A stretch of 64,000 bases of DNA from Curtobacterium sp. MCJR17_020 (GCF_003234365.2 NZ_CP126260.1:3720001-3784000); one strand, 5' to 3'. Shown: positions 17,004-25,652, counted from the first letter of the stretch. The notes: generated from the letters alone by a model not told the origin. Numbers and translations: made by a program.

Positions 17004-18700
17004 GACAGTCCTTCTGCGAGCGGGCCCAGTGCGAGCACCGGGAAGTAGGTGAGTGCGGTGACGATGACGGCGACGCCGCCGAGCAGCCCGATGAACAGCG
17101 GGCGGTGGGTGGGCAGGGTGCCGGCGGTCTCGGGCACGCGGTCCTGGGCGGCGAGCGACCCGGCGAGCGCCAGGACGAACACCATCGGCACGAAGCGGCC
17201 GAGCAGCATCACGACGCCGAGCGCGGAGTTCATCCACGTGGTGTTCGCGGTGAGCCCGCCGAAGGCCGAGCCGTTGTTGTTCGCGCCCGAGGTGAAGGCG
17301 TAGAGCAGCTCGGACAGCCCGTGGTTGCCGGGGTTGAAGATCGACGTGCCGAGTACCTGTTCGCGGACGCCGGGGATGACCAGGGACAGTCCGGTGGCGA
17401 GGAGCACGAGGGTCGGCGTGACCAGGATGTACAGCGCCGCGAAGGTCATCTCCTTCGCGCGGATCTTCTTGCCGAGGTACTCCGGCGTCCGGCCGACGAG
17501 CAGGCCGCCGATGAACACCGTGATGACGGCGAGCACGAGCATGCCGTACAGGCCGGAACCGACACCGCCCGGGGTGACCTCGCCGAGCATCATGTTGAGC
17601 ATCGCCATCATCCCGCCGATCGGGGTGAAGCTGTCGAACATGCCGTTCACCGCACCGGTCGAGGTCGCGGTCGACGTCGTGCCGAACAGGGTGGTGCCGA
17701 GGATCCCGAACCGGGTCTCCTTGCCCTCCATCGCCGCTCCGGCTGCGTGCGTCGCGAGCCCCCCACCGCCGAGCTCGGCGATCGACATCACCGACAGGGA
17801 CACGAGGAAGATCGCGCCCATCACGGCGAGGATCGCGTAGCCCTGGCGGTCGTCACCGACGAGCCGCCCGAACGTGCGGGGCAGCGAGAACGGGATGACG
17901 AGCATCAGGAAGACCTCGACCAGGTTCGTCCACGCCTGCGGGTTCTCGAACGGGTGTGCCGAGTTGGCGTTGAAGTAGCCACCGCCGTTCGTGCCGAGTT
18001 CCTTGATCGCCTCCTGCGACGCGACGAACCCGTCGGGGATGTGCTGCGTGCCACCGATGAGCGTGGTGACGTCGGTGCCGCTCCCCCACGACTGGATGAC
18101 CCCGCCGGCGACGAGCACGATCGCGAACACGAACGCACCGGGCAGCAGCAGGCGACCGACACCGCGGACGACGTCCACCCACACGTTGCCGAGGGTGCCG
18201 GACTTGCGGCGGGCGAACCCGCGCACCAGGGCGACGGCGACGGCGAGGCCGACGGCGGCGGACAGGAAGTTCTGCACCGCGAGGCCGGCCATCTGCACGG
18301 TGTAGCCGACGGTCACCTCGGGTGAGTACGACTGCCAGTTCGTGTTCGCGACGAACGACGCCGCGGTGTTGAACGCGAGCGACGGGCCCACGGCCGGCAG
18401 GCCGAGGTCGCCGGGCAGCACGACCTGGACGCGCTGCAGCAGGTAGACGAGCAGCAGCCCGACGACGCTGAAGAGCAGGACGCCGCGCAGGTACACGGGC
18501 CACGACTGTTCGGCGTCCGGGTCGACCCCGATCAGCCGGTAGACCCCGCGCTCGACCCGGTTGTGCCGGACGGGTGTGAACACCTTCGCCATCCAGTCGC
18601 CGAGCGGCCGGTAGGCGACGACGAGCAGCAGGACGAGCGTGGCGACCTGGACGATTCCCGCCCAGACGTCCGCGGCGCCCGACGCGCCCACGGCGCCCAC
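17000..18700 (-). CDS. kdpA: KdpA, K+-transporting ATPase channel subunit
   Basis: The 566-residue membrane protein is the K+-selective channel-like subunit. Typical features are YRPLGDWMAKVF near the start, the selectivity-filter-like loops FNTAASFVANTNWQSY, NGGGYFNANSAHPFENP and GANNNGSAFGG, and about ten membrane helices. It begins with a GTG at 18700 whose first base is the last base of the kdpF stop codon (TAGTG), tight coupling as expected in kdp operons. Length agrees with the family. Confidence 0.95.
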   Translation of the reverse strand: MGAVGASGAADVWAGIVQVATLVLLLVVAYRPLGDWMAKVFTPVRHNRVERGVYRLIGVDPDAEQSWPVYLRGVLLFSVVGLLLVYLLQRVQVVLPGDLGLPAVGPSLAFNTAASFVANTNWQSYSPEVTVGYTVQMAGLAVQNFLSAAVGLAVAVALVRGFARRKSGTLGNVWVDVVRGVGRLLLPGAFVFAIVLVAGGVIQSWGSGTDVTTLIGGTQHIPDGFVASQEAIKELGTNGGGYFNANSAHPFENPQAWTNLVEVFLMLVIPFSLPRTFGRLVGDDRQGYAILAVMGAIFLVSLSVMSIAELGGGGLATHAAGAAMEGKETRFGILGTTLFGTTSTATSTGAVNGMFDSFTPIGGMMAMLNMMLGEVTPGGVGSGLYGMLVLAVITVFIGGLLVGRTPEYLGKKIRAKEMTFAALYILVTPTLVLLATGLSLVIPGVREQVLGTSIFNPGNHGLSELLYAFTSGANNNGSAFGGLTANTTWMNSALGVVMLLGRFVPMVFVLALAGSLAAQDRVPETAGTLPTHRPLFIGLLGGVAVIVTALTYFPVLALGPLAEGLS

Positions 18701-18789
18701 TAGAACCGCTCCGGACGCACGAGCGCCCAGACGAGGTACACGACTGCGGCGATGCCGAGGACGGCGGCCGCGATGGTGATGCCGATCAC
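18700..18789 (-). CDS. kdpF: KdpF, small K+-transporting ATPase subunit
   Basis: This 29-residue single-helix protein (starts VIGITIAAAVLG, ends VWALVRPERF) matches KdpF in size, the LVRPERF end and position directly before kdpA. KdpF stabilises the KdpFABC complex in the membrane. It begins with GTG 18789, overlapping the stop of the preceding small ORF by four bases (GTGA). Confidence 0.88.
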   Translation of the reverse strand: MIGITIAAAVLGIAAVVYLVWALVRPERF

Positions 18790-18956
18790 AGCCGTTCCAC
18801 CCCCTTGGCGATCAGTGCCACCACGCCGAACACGGCGAGGACACCGGCGACGACGAACACGTCGAACACGAGGGACTCCAGAAGGTCTGCGGTGTCCGCG
18901 CCGGGCGACGCGGACGGCACCACGTGTGGTGCCGAGACCGATGCTGGATCCTGCAC
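18786..18956 (-). CDS. Small single-helix membrane protein at the head of the kdp operon
   Basis: A 56-codon frame opens with GTG 18956, four bases after a GGAGG ribosome site, and ends in a TGA that overlaps the kdpF start (GTGA). The product has a polar, Pro/Ser-rich N-terminus (residues 1-22), a hydrophobic helix (about residues 31-49, VFVVAGVLAVFGVVALIA) and a short basic end KGVERL. The coupled overlap with kdpF, the ribosome site and the membrane helix argue that it is real. I do not recognise the family; it could be an extra Kdp accessory subunit or a small regulator of the complex. Confidence 0.65.
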   Translation of the reverse strand: MQDPASVSAPHVVPSASPGADTADLLESLVFDVFVVAGVLAVFGVVALIAKGVERL

Positions 18957-19017
18957 CGGGCCTCCAGGCCGCTCCTAACGGTTTCCTCACGCCGCCCTGG
19001 CGGACGCATGCGCCCCG

Positions 19018-19974
19018 CTAACGCGCGCTCGCCGCCCGGAGGCGCGTGGTCAACGCACCGACGGCGTCGCGGAGATTCTCGGGACCCTCGACGACGAAGT
19101 CGACCGCGAAGCCCGCGAACGCTCCGGCGAGACCGGGCCAGGACCACGAACCGAGCGTGACACGACTCCGCTCGTCGGACAGGGGTTCGACGACGGCGCC
19201 CTCGGGCAGGTACGGCGTGATCGTCCGCGCGTCGGCAGTCGTCATGGTGACCGAACCGACGCACGGCCAGGCGTCGGCCTGCGCCGATCCCTTGAACCGC
19301 GCCGACACGAAGGCCAGCGGGTCACCACCGGGCACCGGCCGGGGCGTGAACGGCACCCGCGTGCGCATCCGCGGGGTGATCCGGTCGATGCGGTGGGTGC
19401 GCCAGTCGTCGCGGTCGAGGTCCCAGTCGAGCAGGTACCAGCGGCCGTTCCGGGCGACGACGGCGTGGGGTTCGACGCGGCGGGGTGGGCGGAGGTCGTC
19501 GTCGCCCGCGTACGTGAACCGCAGGACCTCGTGCAGGTGCACGGCCTCGCTCACCGCGACGAGCACGTCCGGGTCGGTGCGGGTCCGCCCGGACGTCGTG
19601 ACCGCCTGCACCGCGTCGACCCGCGACCGGAGCCGCGCGGGCATGACCTGCCGGACCGTCGCCAGTGCTCGGGCAGCCGACTCGGCGATGTCCGCGCCCG
19701 ACGCGGGCGCGACGGCGAGCGCCAGGGCGATCGCCACGGCCTGCTCGTCGTCGAACAGCAGGGGCGGCAGGTCCGAACCCGCTGCGAGCCGGTACCCACC
19801 GGCGGGCCCGCGCAGTGCCTCGACCCGGTACCCGAGCGCTCGGAGCCGGTCGACGTCGCGGCGGACCGTGCGGGGGCTGACCTCGAGCCGCCCGGCGAGC
19901 TCGTCGCCCGGCCAGTCGCGATGCACCTGCAACAACGACAGCAGCGCGAGCATGCGCGAGGAGGGTCCGGCCAT
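19018..19974 (-). CDS. YafY-type transcriptional regulator (HTH_11 plus WYL domain)
   Basis: The 318-residue protein has a DeoR/BirA-like helix-turn-helix (ALLSLLQVHRDWPGDELAGRLEVSPRTVRRDVDRLRALGYRV), a central WYL domain (about residues 130-215; PHAVVARNGRWYLLDWDLDRDDWRTHRIDRI) and a C-terminal WCX-like region. WYL proteins bind nucleic acid or nucleotide-like ligands and often control stress or small-enzyme genes. It is divergent from a PhnB-like gene 62 bases away, a pairing frequent in actinobacteria, so it probably regulates that gene. ATG 19974 is the best start; ATG 19983 is an in-frame alternative. Confidence 0.87.
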   Translation of the reverse strand: MAGPSSRMLALLSLLQVHRDWPGDELAGRLEVSPRTVRRDVDRLRALGYRVEALRGPAGGYRLAAGSDLPPLLFDDEQAVAIALALAVAPASGADIAESAARALATVRQVMPARLRSRVDAVQAVTTSGRTRTDPDVLVAVSEAVHLHEVLRFTYAGDDDLRPPRRVEPHAVVARNGRWYLLDWDLDRDDWRTHRIDRITPRMRTRVPFTPRPVPGGDPLAFVSARFKGSAQADAWPCVGSVTMTTADARTITPYLPEGAVVEPLSDERSRVTLGSWSWPGLAGAFAGFAVDFVVEGPENLRDAVGALTTRLRAASAR

Positions 19975-20036
19975 GTCGATCATCCTCGTCGAAGAAGCGG
20001 ACATGATCTGACCGCATTGCCGGTCATCCTCGTTCC

Positions 20037-20456
20037 ATGAGCATCGAAACGACAACCCACCTCAACTTCGACGGCAACGCCCGCGAGGCCCTCGACTTCT
20101 ACGCATCGGTCTTCGGCGGCGAGGTCACCGCCGCCACCTACGGGCAGATGGGCGCCCTCGACGATCCCGCCTGGGCGGACCGGGTCGTCTTCGGCCAGGT
20201 CTCCACCGACGCCGGGTTCCGGGTCATGGCGTTCGACGTCTGGCCCGGGCAGCCCTACGACCAGGGATCGAACGCCTTCTACGTGTTCGTGCACGGGGAC
20301 GACACCGCCGAGATCGAGCGGTACTGGGCCGTGCTGTCCGAGGGCGCCGAGATCCGGCAGCCGCTCGCCCCTTCGGCCTGGGCGCCACTCGCGGGGCAGC
20401 TCCGCGACCGCTTCGGTGTGGTCTGGCAGCTCGACGTCGCGGCGCCGACCGAGTGA
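20037..20456 (+). CDS. PhnB-like VOC-fold protein
   Basis: The 139-residue protein is of the PhnB / 3-demethylubiquinone-methyltransferase-like glyoxalase-fold group: it starts with THLNFDGNAREALDFYASVFGGEV, has the Gly-Gln segment YGQMGA and ends with GQLRDRFGVVWQLDV, all typical. Molecular function of this subgroup is unclear. It is divergent from the WYL-domain regulator and is likely its target. Confidence 0.85.
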   Translation: MSIETTTHLNFDGNAREALDFYASVFGGEVTAATYGQMGALDDPAWADRVVFGQVSTDAGFRVMAFDVWPGQPYDQGSNAFYVFVHGDDTAEIERYWAVLSEGAEIRQPLAPSAWAPLAGQLRDRFGVVWQLDVAAPTE

Positions 20457-20552
20457 CGCGGCGGTGCGGCCCGGATTGTCCCGCGCCGCACCGACGCTCG
20501 GACGTTTGTGAACCACTTCCCCACGGAATCCGGCCGCCGCTAGCGTGCTGGC

Positions 20553-21086
20553 ATGCCCGAGTTCCGCCCGATGCCCGGTTACGAACTCGGCCACGGATGG
20601 GTGGCCGCTCGCCGACGCCGCTCCCGGTTCGGCAGCGTGTGGCGCTGGATCGGGCCGCCGGTCGCACTCGTCGCCGTCGTCGCTGCCGCGCTGCTGTTCC
20701 ACTGGTACGCGAGCGTGGCCGACCAGGTCGAGTGGGAGTGCGCCGTGTCCACCTGCGGCACGAACGACCCGCGGTCCTTCGCGCCGGAGGGGTGCTGGGC
20801 GCTCCTCGTGCTCGCCGGGCTCGGCACCGTCCGGGTCCCCGGGCGGTGGTGGTGGACGGGCGCGCTCCTGCTCGGGTTCGCGCTCGTCGCCGCGTGGTCG
20901 ATCGACTGGTGGCGGATGCCCGGCATCGACCTCAGGCTGTTCGTGACGCCGATCGGAGCCGGGAGCCTGGGCGTCGTCCTCCTGCTCGCCCGGATCGGGA
21001 TGGCCGTCGACCGTGTGCGCGGGCGAGCCCACACCGCCCGTCGGCGGGCCGAACAGGACAGTCCGCGGGACGTGGGCGAGCGCTGA
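20553..21086 (+). CDS. Hypothetical membrane protein
   Basis: I do not recognise this 177-residue protein. It has a basic N-terminus (AARRRRSRFG), then four likely membrane helices: about residues 33-50, 84-97, 105-118 and 130-148, and a basic C-terminus. Between helices 1 and 2 lies a predicted outside loop with three cysteines (ECAVSTCGTN and GCW). TAGCGT is 6 nt upstream of the ATG, so the mRNA is probably leaderless. It is a single-gene unit converging on the methyltransferase gene. Confidence 0.7.
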   Translation: MPEFRPMPGYELGHGWVAARRRRSRFGSVWRWIGPPVALVAVVAAALLFHWYASVADQVEWECAVSTCGTNDPRSFAPEGCWALLVLAGLGTVRVPGRWWWTGALLLGFALVAAWSIDWWRMPGIDLRLFVTPIGAGSLGVVLLLARIGMAVDRVRGRAHTARRRAEQDSPRDVGER

Positions 21087-21099
21087 CCCGGTCGGAGGA

Positions 21100-21908
21100 T
21101 CAGCCCGAGCGGCTCCACGTGCTGACCGTCACGGTCGCGGTCACGCTCGTCGGCGCGAACACCTGCTCCGCCGAGACGTGGTGGTGGCTCGGCCCCATGT
21201 GCACGACGTCGTGGACGTCCTCGGCGGAGAGGTCCATCGTCCAGGTCAGGTCGTCGGAGGACCGCAGCACGAACGACGGCGTGAGCGAGTCGTGCAGCCG
21301 CCGCTCCTTCTCCGGGTCGACGGAGATCGTCGCCTCGGCCAGCTCTGCCAGGTGGCCGGTCCGCGGGGTCACCACCGCGAGCACGCCGTCGGGGTGCAGG
21401 ACGCGGGCGTACTCGGTCTGGTTGCGGGGTGCGAAGACGTCGAGGAGGACGGCGGCAGCGCCGTCGACGACCGGGAGGCGCTCGGTCACGTCCCCGACGA
21501 CGGCCCCCGCACGCTCGTGGGCGCGTGCCGCACGCCGGATCGCGACGGCCGACAGGTCCAACGCGACCCCGAGCCTCCCGTCCGCCGCGCGCAGCGCATG
21601 CGCCAGGTAGGTCCCCGGACCGGATCCGACGTCGAGCACGATGCCGGGCGCGGTGGCGTCCGCGACGATCGCGGCGAGCGCCCGCTCGACGGGCGCGTAG
21701 TGCCCGCGCCCCAGGAACCGCAGCCGCGCGTCCACCATCTCCGGGGTGTCCGCGGTGAGCGCACGGCGCTTCGCAGGCAGGAGCGTCAGGTGGCCCTGCT
21801 TCGCCTCGTCGAACCGGTGCCCGGTCGCGCAACCGACCTGGCCGCCGTCGACCCGGCCGAGCGGCTCGGCGCACACGGGGCAGGCGAGCATCGGCAGCAG
21901 GTTGTCAC
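21100..21908 (-). CDS. RlmA-type 23S rRNA guanine-N1 methyltransferase
   Basis: The 269-residue protein has the RlmA/TlrB layout: an N-terminal zinc ribbon (CPVC at residues 11-14, then C and H in VGCATGHRFDEAKQGHLTLL) and a Rossmann methyltransferase domain with the S-adenosylmethionine motif VLDVGSGPGTYLAHAL and VLLDVFAPRN. Such enzymes methylate a guanine in hairpin 35 of 23S rRNA (G745 or G748), sometimes giving macrolide resistance. I start at GTG 21908, which keeps the RDNLLPMLACPVC opening; ATG 21887 in the zinc ribbon approach would also be possible. Confidence 0.82.
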
Positions 21909-21947
21909 GCACCGGCCCAGCGTACGGGGCCTCGCTAGCCTGGCCGG

Positions 21948-22762
21948 ATGTCGCTGCAGCAGCTCTTCGGTCTCGACGGACGCACCGCCCTGGTGACGGG
22001 AGGCAGTTCCGGCATCGGACAGGCCATCGCGGTCGCCCTGGCGGACGCCGGATCGCACGTGCTGGTAGCGGCACGGACGGCTGCGACCATCGACGCCACC
22101 GTCGCCACGATCCGGCAGGCGGGTGGCTCGGCCGACGGCATCGTCGCCGACCTGTCCTCGCGCGCCGGAGCACACGCACTCGCCGACGCGGCTGGCGACG
22201 TCGACGTCCTCGTGAACTCCGCCGGCATCAACCTCCGGCCGCCGATGGCCGACCTCCACGAGGACACCTGGGACGCCACGATGGCCGTGAACCTCGACGC
22301 ACCCTTCGTGCTCGGGCAGCGCCTCGCGCCCGGCATGACCGCGCGCGGCCACGGCCGGATCATCAGCATCAGCTCGCAGCAGGCGCACCGTCCGTTCGCC
22401 GCGAGCGGCGCGTACGGGGTCTCCAAGGCCGGTCGGGGCCCCGCCGCCGGTTCCGGACCGTCGCGCCAGCGGCGGGCCGGCCGTGCCGGTGGGGAGAGGC
22501 ACTGGCCCGGTCCCAGGCGGAGGCCTGGTCGGCGCAGGGGGTCACCTCCAACGTCCTGATCCCCGGTTTCGTGCGCACCCCGCTCAACGAGCGGCTCGGC
22601 TCCGACCCGGCCGCGGTGTCAGCGCTCGCCGCGCGGACGCTGGTCGGCCGGAACGGACTCGCGTCGGACTTCGCTGCCGCTGCCGTGTTCCTCGCCGGCC
22701 CTGGTTCGGCGTACGTCACGGGGCAGTCGATCGCGGTCGACGGCGGGTTCTCCGTCCACTGA
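21948..22762 (+). pseudogene. Short-chain dehydrogenase/reductase, broken by an internal insertion and frameshift
   Basis: The first frame (21948 to about 22430) encodes a normal SDR N-terminal half: TGGSSGIGQAIAVALA (NAD(P) site), NSAGIN, and SISSQQAHRPFAASGAYGVSKA with the catalytic Ser, Tyr and Lys. The C-terminal half resumes in another frame at about 22496 (EALARSQAEAWSAQGVTSNVL through GQSIAVDGGFSV to 22762). The family has about two residues between SKA and this resumption, but here 65 bases intervene, so about 59-62 extra bases are present, not a multiple of three. GCCGGT flanks the extra stretch (22428-22433 and 22485-22490). TAGCCT 6 nt before the ATG shows the promoter is intact. 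A sequencing or assembly error cannot be excluded. Confidence 0.75.
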
Positions 22763-22838
22763 TCGGGTGTTCTGTGCGCCGACCCGGGGTACTGGCAGGG
22801 CCTGCCTGCGCCGGGGTCCGGCTGGCAGGATCGACGGT

Positions 22839-23777
22839 GTGAAGACACTGGAGTTGCCACAGACGGACCTCACCGCATCCGACGTCGTCGTCGGACTGAT
22901 GCGGATCAACGACATGAGCGACGAGGACATCCGCGCGCTCTACAGCGCCTCGCGTGACGCGAGCGTGAACATGTTCGACCACGCCGCGGTGTACGGCGAG
23001 TGGCACGGCTGCGAGGAGCGGTTCGGTTCCGCCGTGACGCTGTCGCCGACGGAGCGTGCCGAGATCGTGCTGCAGACCAAGGTCGGCATCCGTCCGACCC
23101 CGAACGGCGCGTACTTCGACTTCTCGTACGAGCACATCCTCGAGTCGGTCGAGGAATCGCTCACCGCGCTGCAGACCGACTACGTCGACGTCCTGCTCCT
23201 GCACCGCCCCGACGCCCTGGTGGAGCCGGAAGAGGTCGCGAAGGCCTTCGACGAGCTGCACGCCGCCGGCAAGGTGCACCACTTCGGGGTCTCGAACCAC
23301 ACCCCCGGTCAGGTGGACCTGCTCGAGAAGCACGTCCAGCAGCCGCTCGCCTTCAACCAGGTACAGCTGAGCATCACGCACGCCAACGTCATCTCGCAGG
23401 GCCTCACGGCGAACATGGGTGGCCTCGACCAGTCGATCTCCCGCGACAACGACATCCTCAACTACTCGCGGATCAACGACATCACGCTGCAGGCCTGGTC
23501 GCCGTTCCAGAAGGGCTTCTTCGACGGCGTCTTCCTCGGCGACCGCGAGCAGTACGCCGAGCTGAACGACGTGCTCGAGGAGATCGCCTCCGCGCACGGA
23601 GTCACCCCGACGGGCATCGCCGTCGCCTGGATCACCCGCCACCCCGCACACTTCCAGGTCGTCCTCGGCACGACGAACCCGCAGCGCGTGCGCGACTCGG
23701 CGGCCGGCTCGGACGTCGAGCTGTCCCGCGAGGAGTGGTACCGGATCTTCACCGCCGCGGGGCACACCGTTCCGTGA
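22839..23777 (+). CDS. Aldo/keto reductase (YdhF-like)
   Basis: The 312-residue NADPH-dependent oxidoreductase has the AKR barrel with catalytic residues visible: Asp and Tyr in MFDHAAVYGEWHG, Lys in LQTKVGI and His in LLLHRPDALVEPEE, and the C-terminal cofactor loop VVLGTTNPQRVRDSAAG. It fits the YdhF/Tas-like group, which reduces small carbonyls; substrate unknown. I start at GTG 22839, since upstream codons lie in the preceding intergenic stretch; CAGGAT 7 nt upstream may be its -10 box. It follows the broken SDR gene by 76 bases. Confidence 0.87.
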   Translation: MKTLELPQTDLTASDVVVGLMRINDMSDEDIRALYSASRDASVNMFDHAAVYGEWHGCEERFGSAVTLSPTERAEIVLQTKVGIRPTPNGAYFDFSYEHILESVEESLTALQTDYVDVLLLHRPDALVEPEEVAKAFDELHAAGKVHHFGVSNHTPGQVDLLEKHVQQPLAFNQVQLSITHANVISQGLTANMGGLDQSISRDNDILNYSRINDITLQAWSPFQKGFFDGVFLGDREQYAELNDVLEEIASAHGVTPTGIAVAWITRHPAHFQVVLGTTNPQRVRDSAAGSDVELSREEWYRIFTAAGHTVP

Positions 23778-23799
23778 GTCCATCGGGCAGGGTGGGGTC

Positions 23800-24336
23800 G
23801 TGCTCCCCGACCTCACCCTGCCCGTCCGCTTGTCTGCCCACGCCGGATCGGTGGTGGTGCGGAACGCGGCCGACGACGACCTCGACGCACTGATGGCGTT
23901 GCTGTCCGACGACCCGATCAGTGCGGCCCGCGGGGACGTCGCCGCCCCGGAGGACCGTCCGCAGTACGCCGCGGCCCTCCGAGCGATCACCGACGACCCG
24001 GCGAACGCGCTGCTGGTCGCCGAGGACGAGGGCGGTCGACTCGTCGGCACGCTGCAGCTCACCCGGATCCCGGGCATGGCTCGTCGAGGAGCAACCCGGC
24101 TGCTCGTCGAGGCCGTGCGCGTGAGCAGCGCGCTCCGCTCCGGCGGCATCGGCAGCGCGATGATGCGGTGGGTGACAGACGTCGCAGCACCGGAGCTCGG
24201 AACCCCGCTCGTGCAGCTCACATCGGACGCCGCCCGCACGGACGCGCACCGGTTCTACGAGCGCCTCGGGTTCACCGGATCGCACGTCGGCTTCAAGTAC
24301 CGCGTCCCTGGCGTCGGCGCAGACCGGCAAGCGTGA
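23800..24336 (+). CDS. GNAT-family N-acetyltransferase
   Basis: The 178-residue protein has a GNAT domain: VVVRNAADDDLDALMALLSDD at the start, LVGTLQLTRIPGMARRG in strands 3-4, the CoA loop VRVSSALRSGGIGSAMMRW and the end TDAHRFYERLGFTGSHVGFKYRV. It resembles acetyltransferases of the PA4866/phosphinothricin type in its end. The GTG start follows the aldo/keto reductase by 22 bases with a GGGTGGGG ribosome site, so the two may be co-transcribed. Confidence 0.82.
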   Translation: MLPDLTLPVRLSAHAGSVVVRNAADDDLDALMALLSDDPISAARGDVAAPEDRPQYAAALRAITDDPANALLVAEDEGGRLVGTLQLTRIPGMARRGATRLLVEAVRVSSALRSGGIGSAMMRWVTDVAAPELGTPLVQLTSDAARTDAHRFYERLGFTGSHVGFKYRVPGVGADRQA

Positions 24337-24373
24337 ACCGCGCGTCTCCCCAGCAGCGGCGAGGCGGCCCGAC

Positions 24374-24391
24374 CCACTGAAACATCAGTGG
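24374..24391. terminator. Short perfect hairpin after the acetyltransferase gene
   Basis: CCACTGA and TCAGTGG pair perfectly around an AACA loop, 38 bases after the acetyltransferase stop. It may end that transcript. The in-frame GTG at 24388 of the next gene falls inside it, which argues against that start. Confidence 0.45.
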
Positions 24392-24453
24392 CAGACTCGT
24401 CCCATGCCGGAGCCCGCCAGTTCTCTCGGTGGCCGGTCCACCGACCCGAGCCG

Positions 24454-24978
24454 ATGACGTCGCTCTTCGTCGACGAGTCGAAGACGAAGGGCTACCTCAT
24501 GGTCGCCGTCATCGTTGCCCCAGGTGAGCTGACGACGCTCCGGCGCAAGATACGAGCCCTCGTACTGCCCGGTCAGCGACGACTCCACTTCACCAGCGAG
24601 AGCGATTCTCGACGGCGTCACGTCCTGTCGACCCTGGAGCAGATCGGAGTGCGCGCACACATCGTCCGCTCCGACCTCAAGCACGAGCCGAGCGACCGTG
24701 AAGCATGCCTGCGTGAGCTCGTTGCGCTCGCGGCGAGCGCCGGACACGAGCGGATCGTACTCGAGCGAGACGTGTCGATCGAGCGCGCTGACAAGAAGAT
24801 CCTCTACGACGCCGTTCATGCACACGGGGTGCGGGATGCGCTCACGTACGCACACGAGACCGCGCACCACGAGCCGCTTCTGTGGGCGGCCGACGCGATC
24901 GCTTGGAGCCAGGCCAAGGGTGGCGATTGGCGCCGGCGCGCTCAGCCCATGATCGTGTCTGCAGCAACCAGACCGTAG
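24454..24978 (+). CDS. DUF3800-like protein
   Basis: The 174-residue protein begins MTSLFVDESKTKGYLMVAVIV, the acidic DES pattern and first strand of DUF3800 proteins, followed by RRKIRALVLPGQRRLHFTSES and a late HEPLLWAADAIAWSQAKGGDWRR. DUF3800 has an RNase-H-like fold and often occurs in mobile or defence DNA; its activity is unproven. The coding stretch is lower in GC and less codon-biased than its neighbours, suggesting transfer. I chose ATG 24454, where the protein core starts; GTG 24388 is an alternative inside a hairpin. A 17-codon frame (24404-24457) ends in an ATGA overlap with this ATG and could couple translation. Confidence 0.65.
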   Translation: MTSLFVDESKTKGYLMVAVIVAPGELTTLRRKIRALVLPGQRRLHFTSESDSRRRHVLSTLEQIGVRAHIVRSDLKHEPSDREACLRELVALAASAGHERIVLERDVSIERADKKILYDAVHAHGVRDALTYAHETAHHEPLLWAADAIAWSQAKGGDWRRRAQPMIVSAATRP

Positions 24979-25124
24979 AAAGCGCAAAGCTCGGCTCACC
25001 GACCGTCCGGAAGGCTGCCGAGCTCACTTCGCGCCGCTACTGCAACGCGCCCCCCGATGGTACAACAGGCCCGCCGCACCGCGATACCCCAGAATGTCAC
25101 TCAACCGGCTCGGGGGCTCGGGAG

Positions 25125-25334
25125 TCAGTCAGCGGACCTCGGGGACGGCACGTCAACGTCGACCGGGGACACCGCGGCGGGGTCGGCGGAGGCTCCACCC
25201 ACGACATCGAAGGAGATACCGAGCATCGCCGGGTCCTCGTCGAGTTCGAGTCCGTCCTCGCGGACCTGGTCCTCGGGGATCGCACGGCCACCGGACGGAT
25301 CGAACGAGTTCGCAATCGACATGCCGACGAGCAT
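25125..25334 (-). CDS. Small acidic hypothetical protein
   Basis: This 69-residue frame is rich in Asp, Glu, Pro and Val (for example IPEDQVREDGLELDEDPAMLG) and has no membrane segment. I do not recognise it. An AAGG ribosome site lies about 8 nt before ATG 25334; ATG 25322 is an in-frame alternative. It lies 47 bases downstream of another small acidic gene on the same strand, which supports a real two-gene unit. Between it and the DUF3800-like gene (24979-25124) I see nothing. Confidence 0.5.
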   Translation of the reverse strand: MLVGMSIANSFDPSGGRAIPEDQVREDGLELDEDPAMLGISFDVVGGASADPAAVSPVDVDVPSPRSAD

Positions 25335-25381
25335 GCCGGTCGACCTTGAGCGGCGCCTCTGAACCGCCGCAGAAGCTCCGA

Positions 25382-25618
25382 TCAGCCGTCGAGGTCGCCC
25401 GGGTGCAGTCGGTCGCCGGGCTGCGGGCGCCGGAACACCGGACCGCCGCCAGCCTCGTCCTCGGCGTCGTGACGAACGGGCGAGGCGGTCGGGTCGGCGG
25501 AGTCCTCGCCGACGTCGGCGCCACGGTCCTCCTCGATCTCGAGTTCCGCCTCGTCGGAGCCGTCCACGGGGTTGGCGGCGCCCTGCTGTTCCGGATCGAA
25601 CGGTGTGCTCATCGACAT
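25382..25618 (-). CDS. Small acidic hypothetical protein
   Basis: The 78-residue frame gives a strongly acidic, probably disordered protein (STPFDPEQQGAANPVDGSDE at the N-terminus, then EAELEIEEDRGADVGED). Family unknown. The composition is unlike out-of-frame translation of GC-rich DNA, which gives Arg/Pro/Ala-rich products, so it is probably real. Start may be ATG 25618 or ATG 25612. It lies 34 bases downstream of the GH92 stop on the same strand and could be co-transcribed with it. Confidence 0.5.
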   Translation of the reverse strand: MSMSTPFDPEQQGAANPVDGSDEAELEIEEDRGADVGEDSADPTASPVRHDAEDEAGGGPVFRRPQPGDRLHPGDLDG

Positions 25619-25652
25619 GGGCCGAGCATGCTCCGGCCTGGTGAACAGCGCG

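Noticed and set aside
15126..17048. 640-residue open frame opposite kdpB
   Set aside because: Antisense shadow of a clear P-type ATPase.
24404..24457. 17-codon leader peptide before the DUF3800-like gene
   Set aside because: It ends in an ATGA overlap with the gene start, but its sequence is unremarkable and no ribosome site is clear; noted in that gene's entry only.
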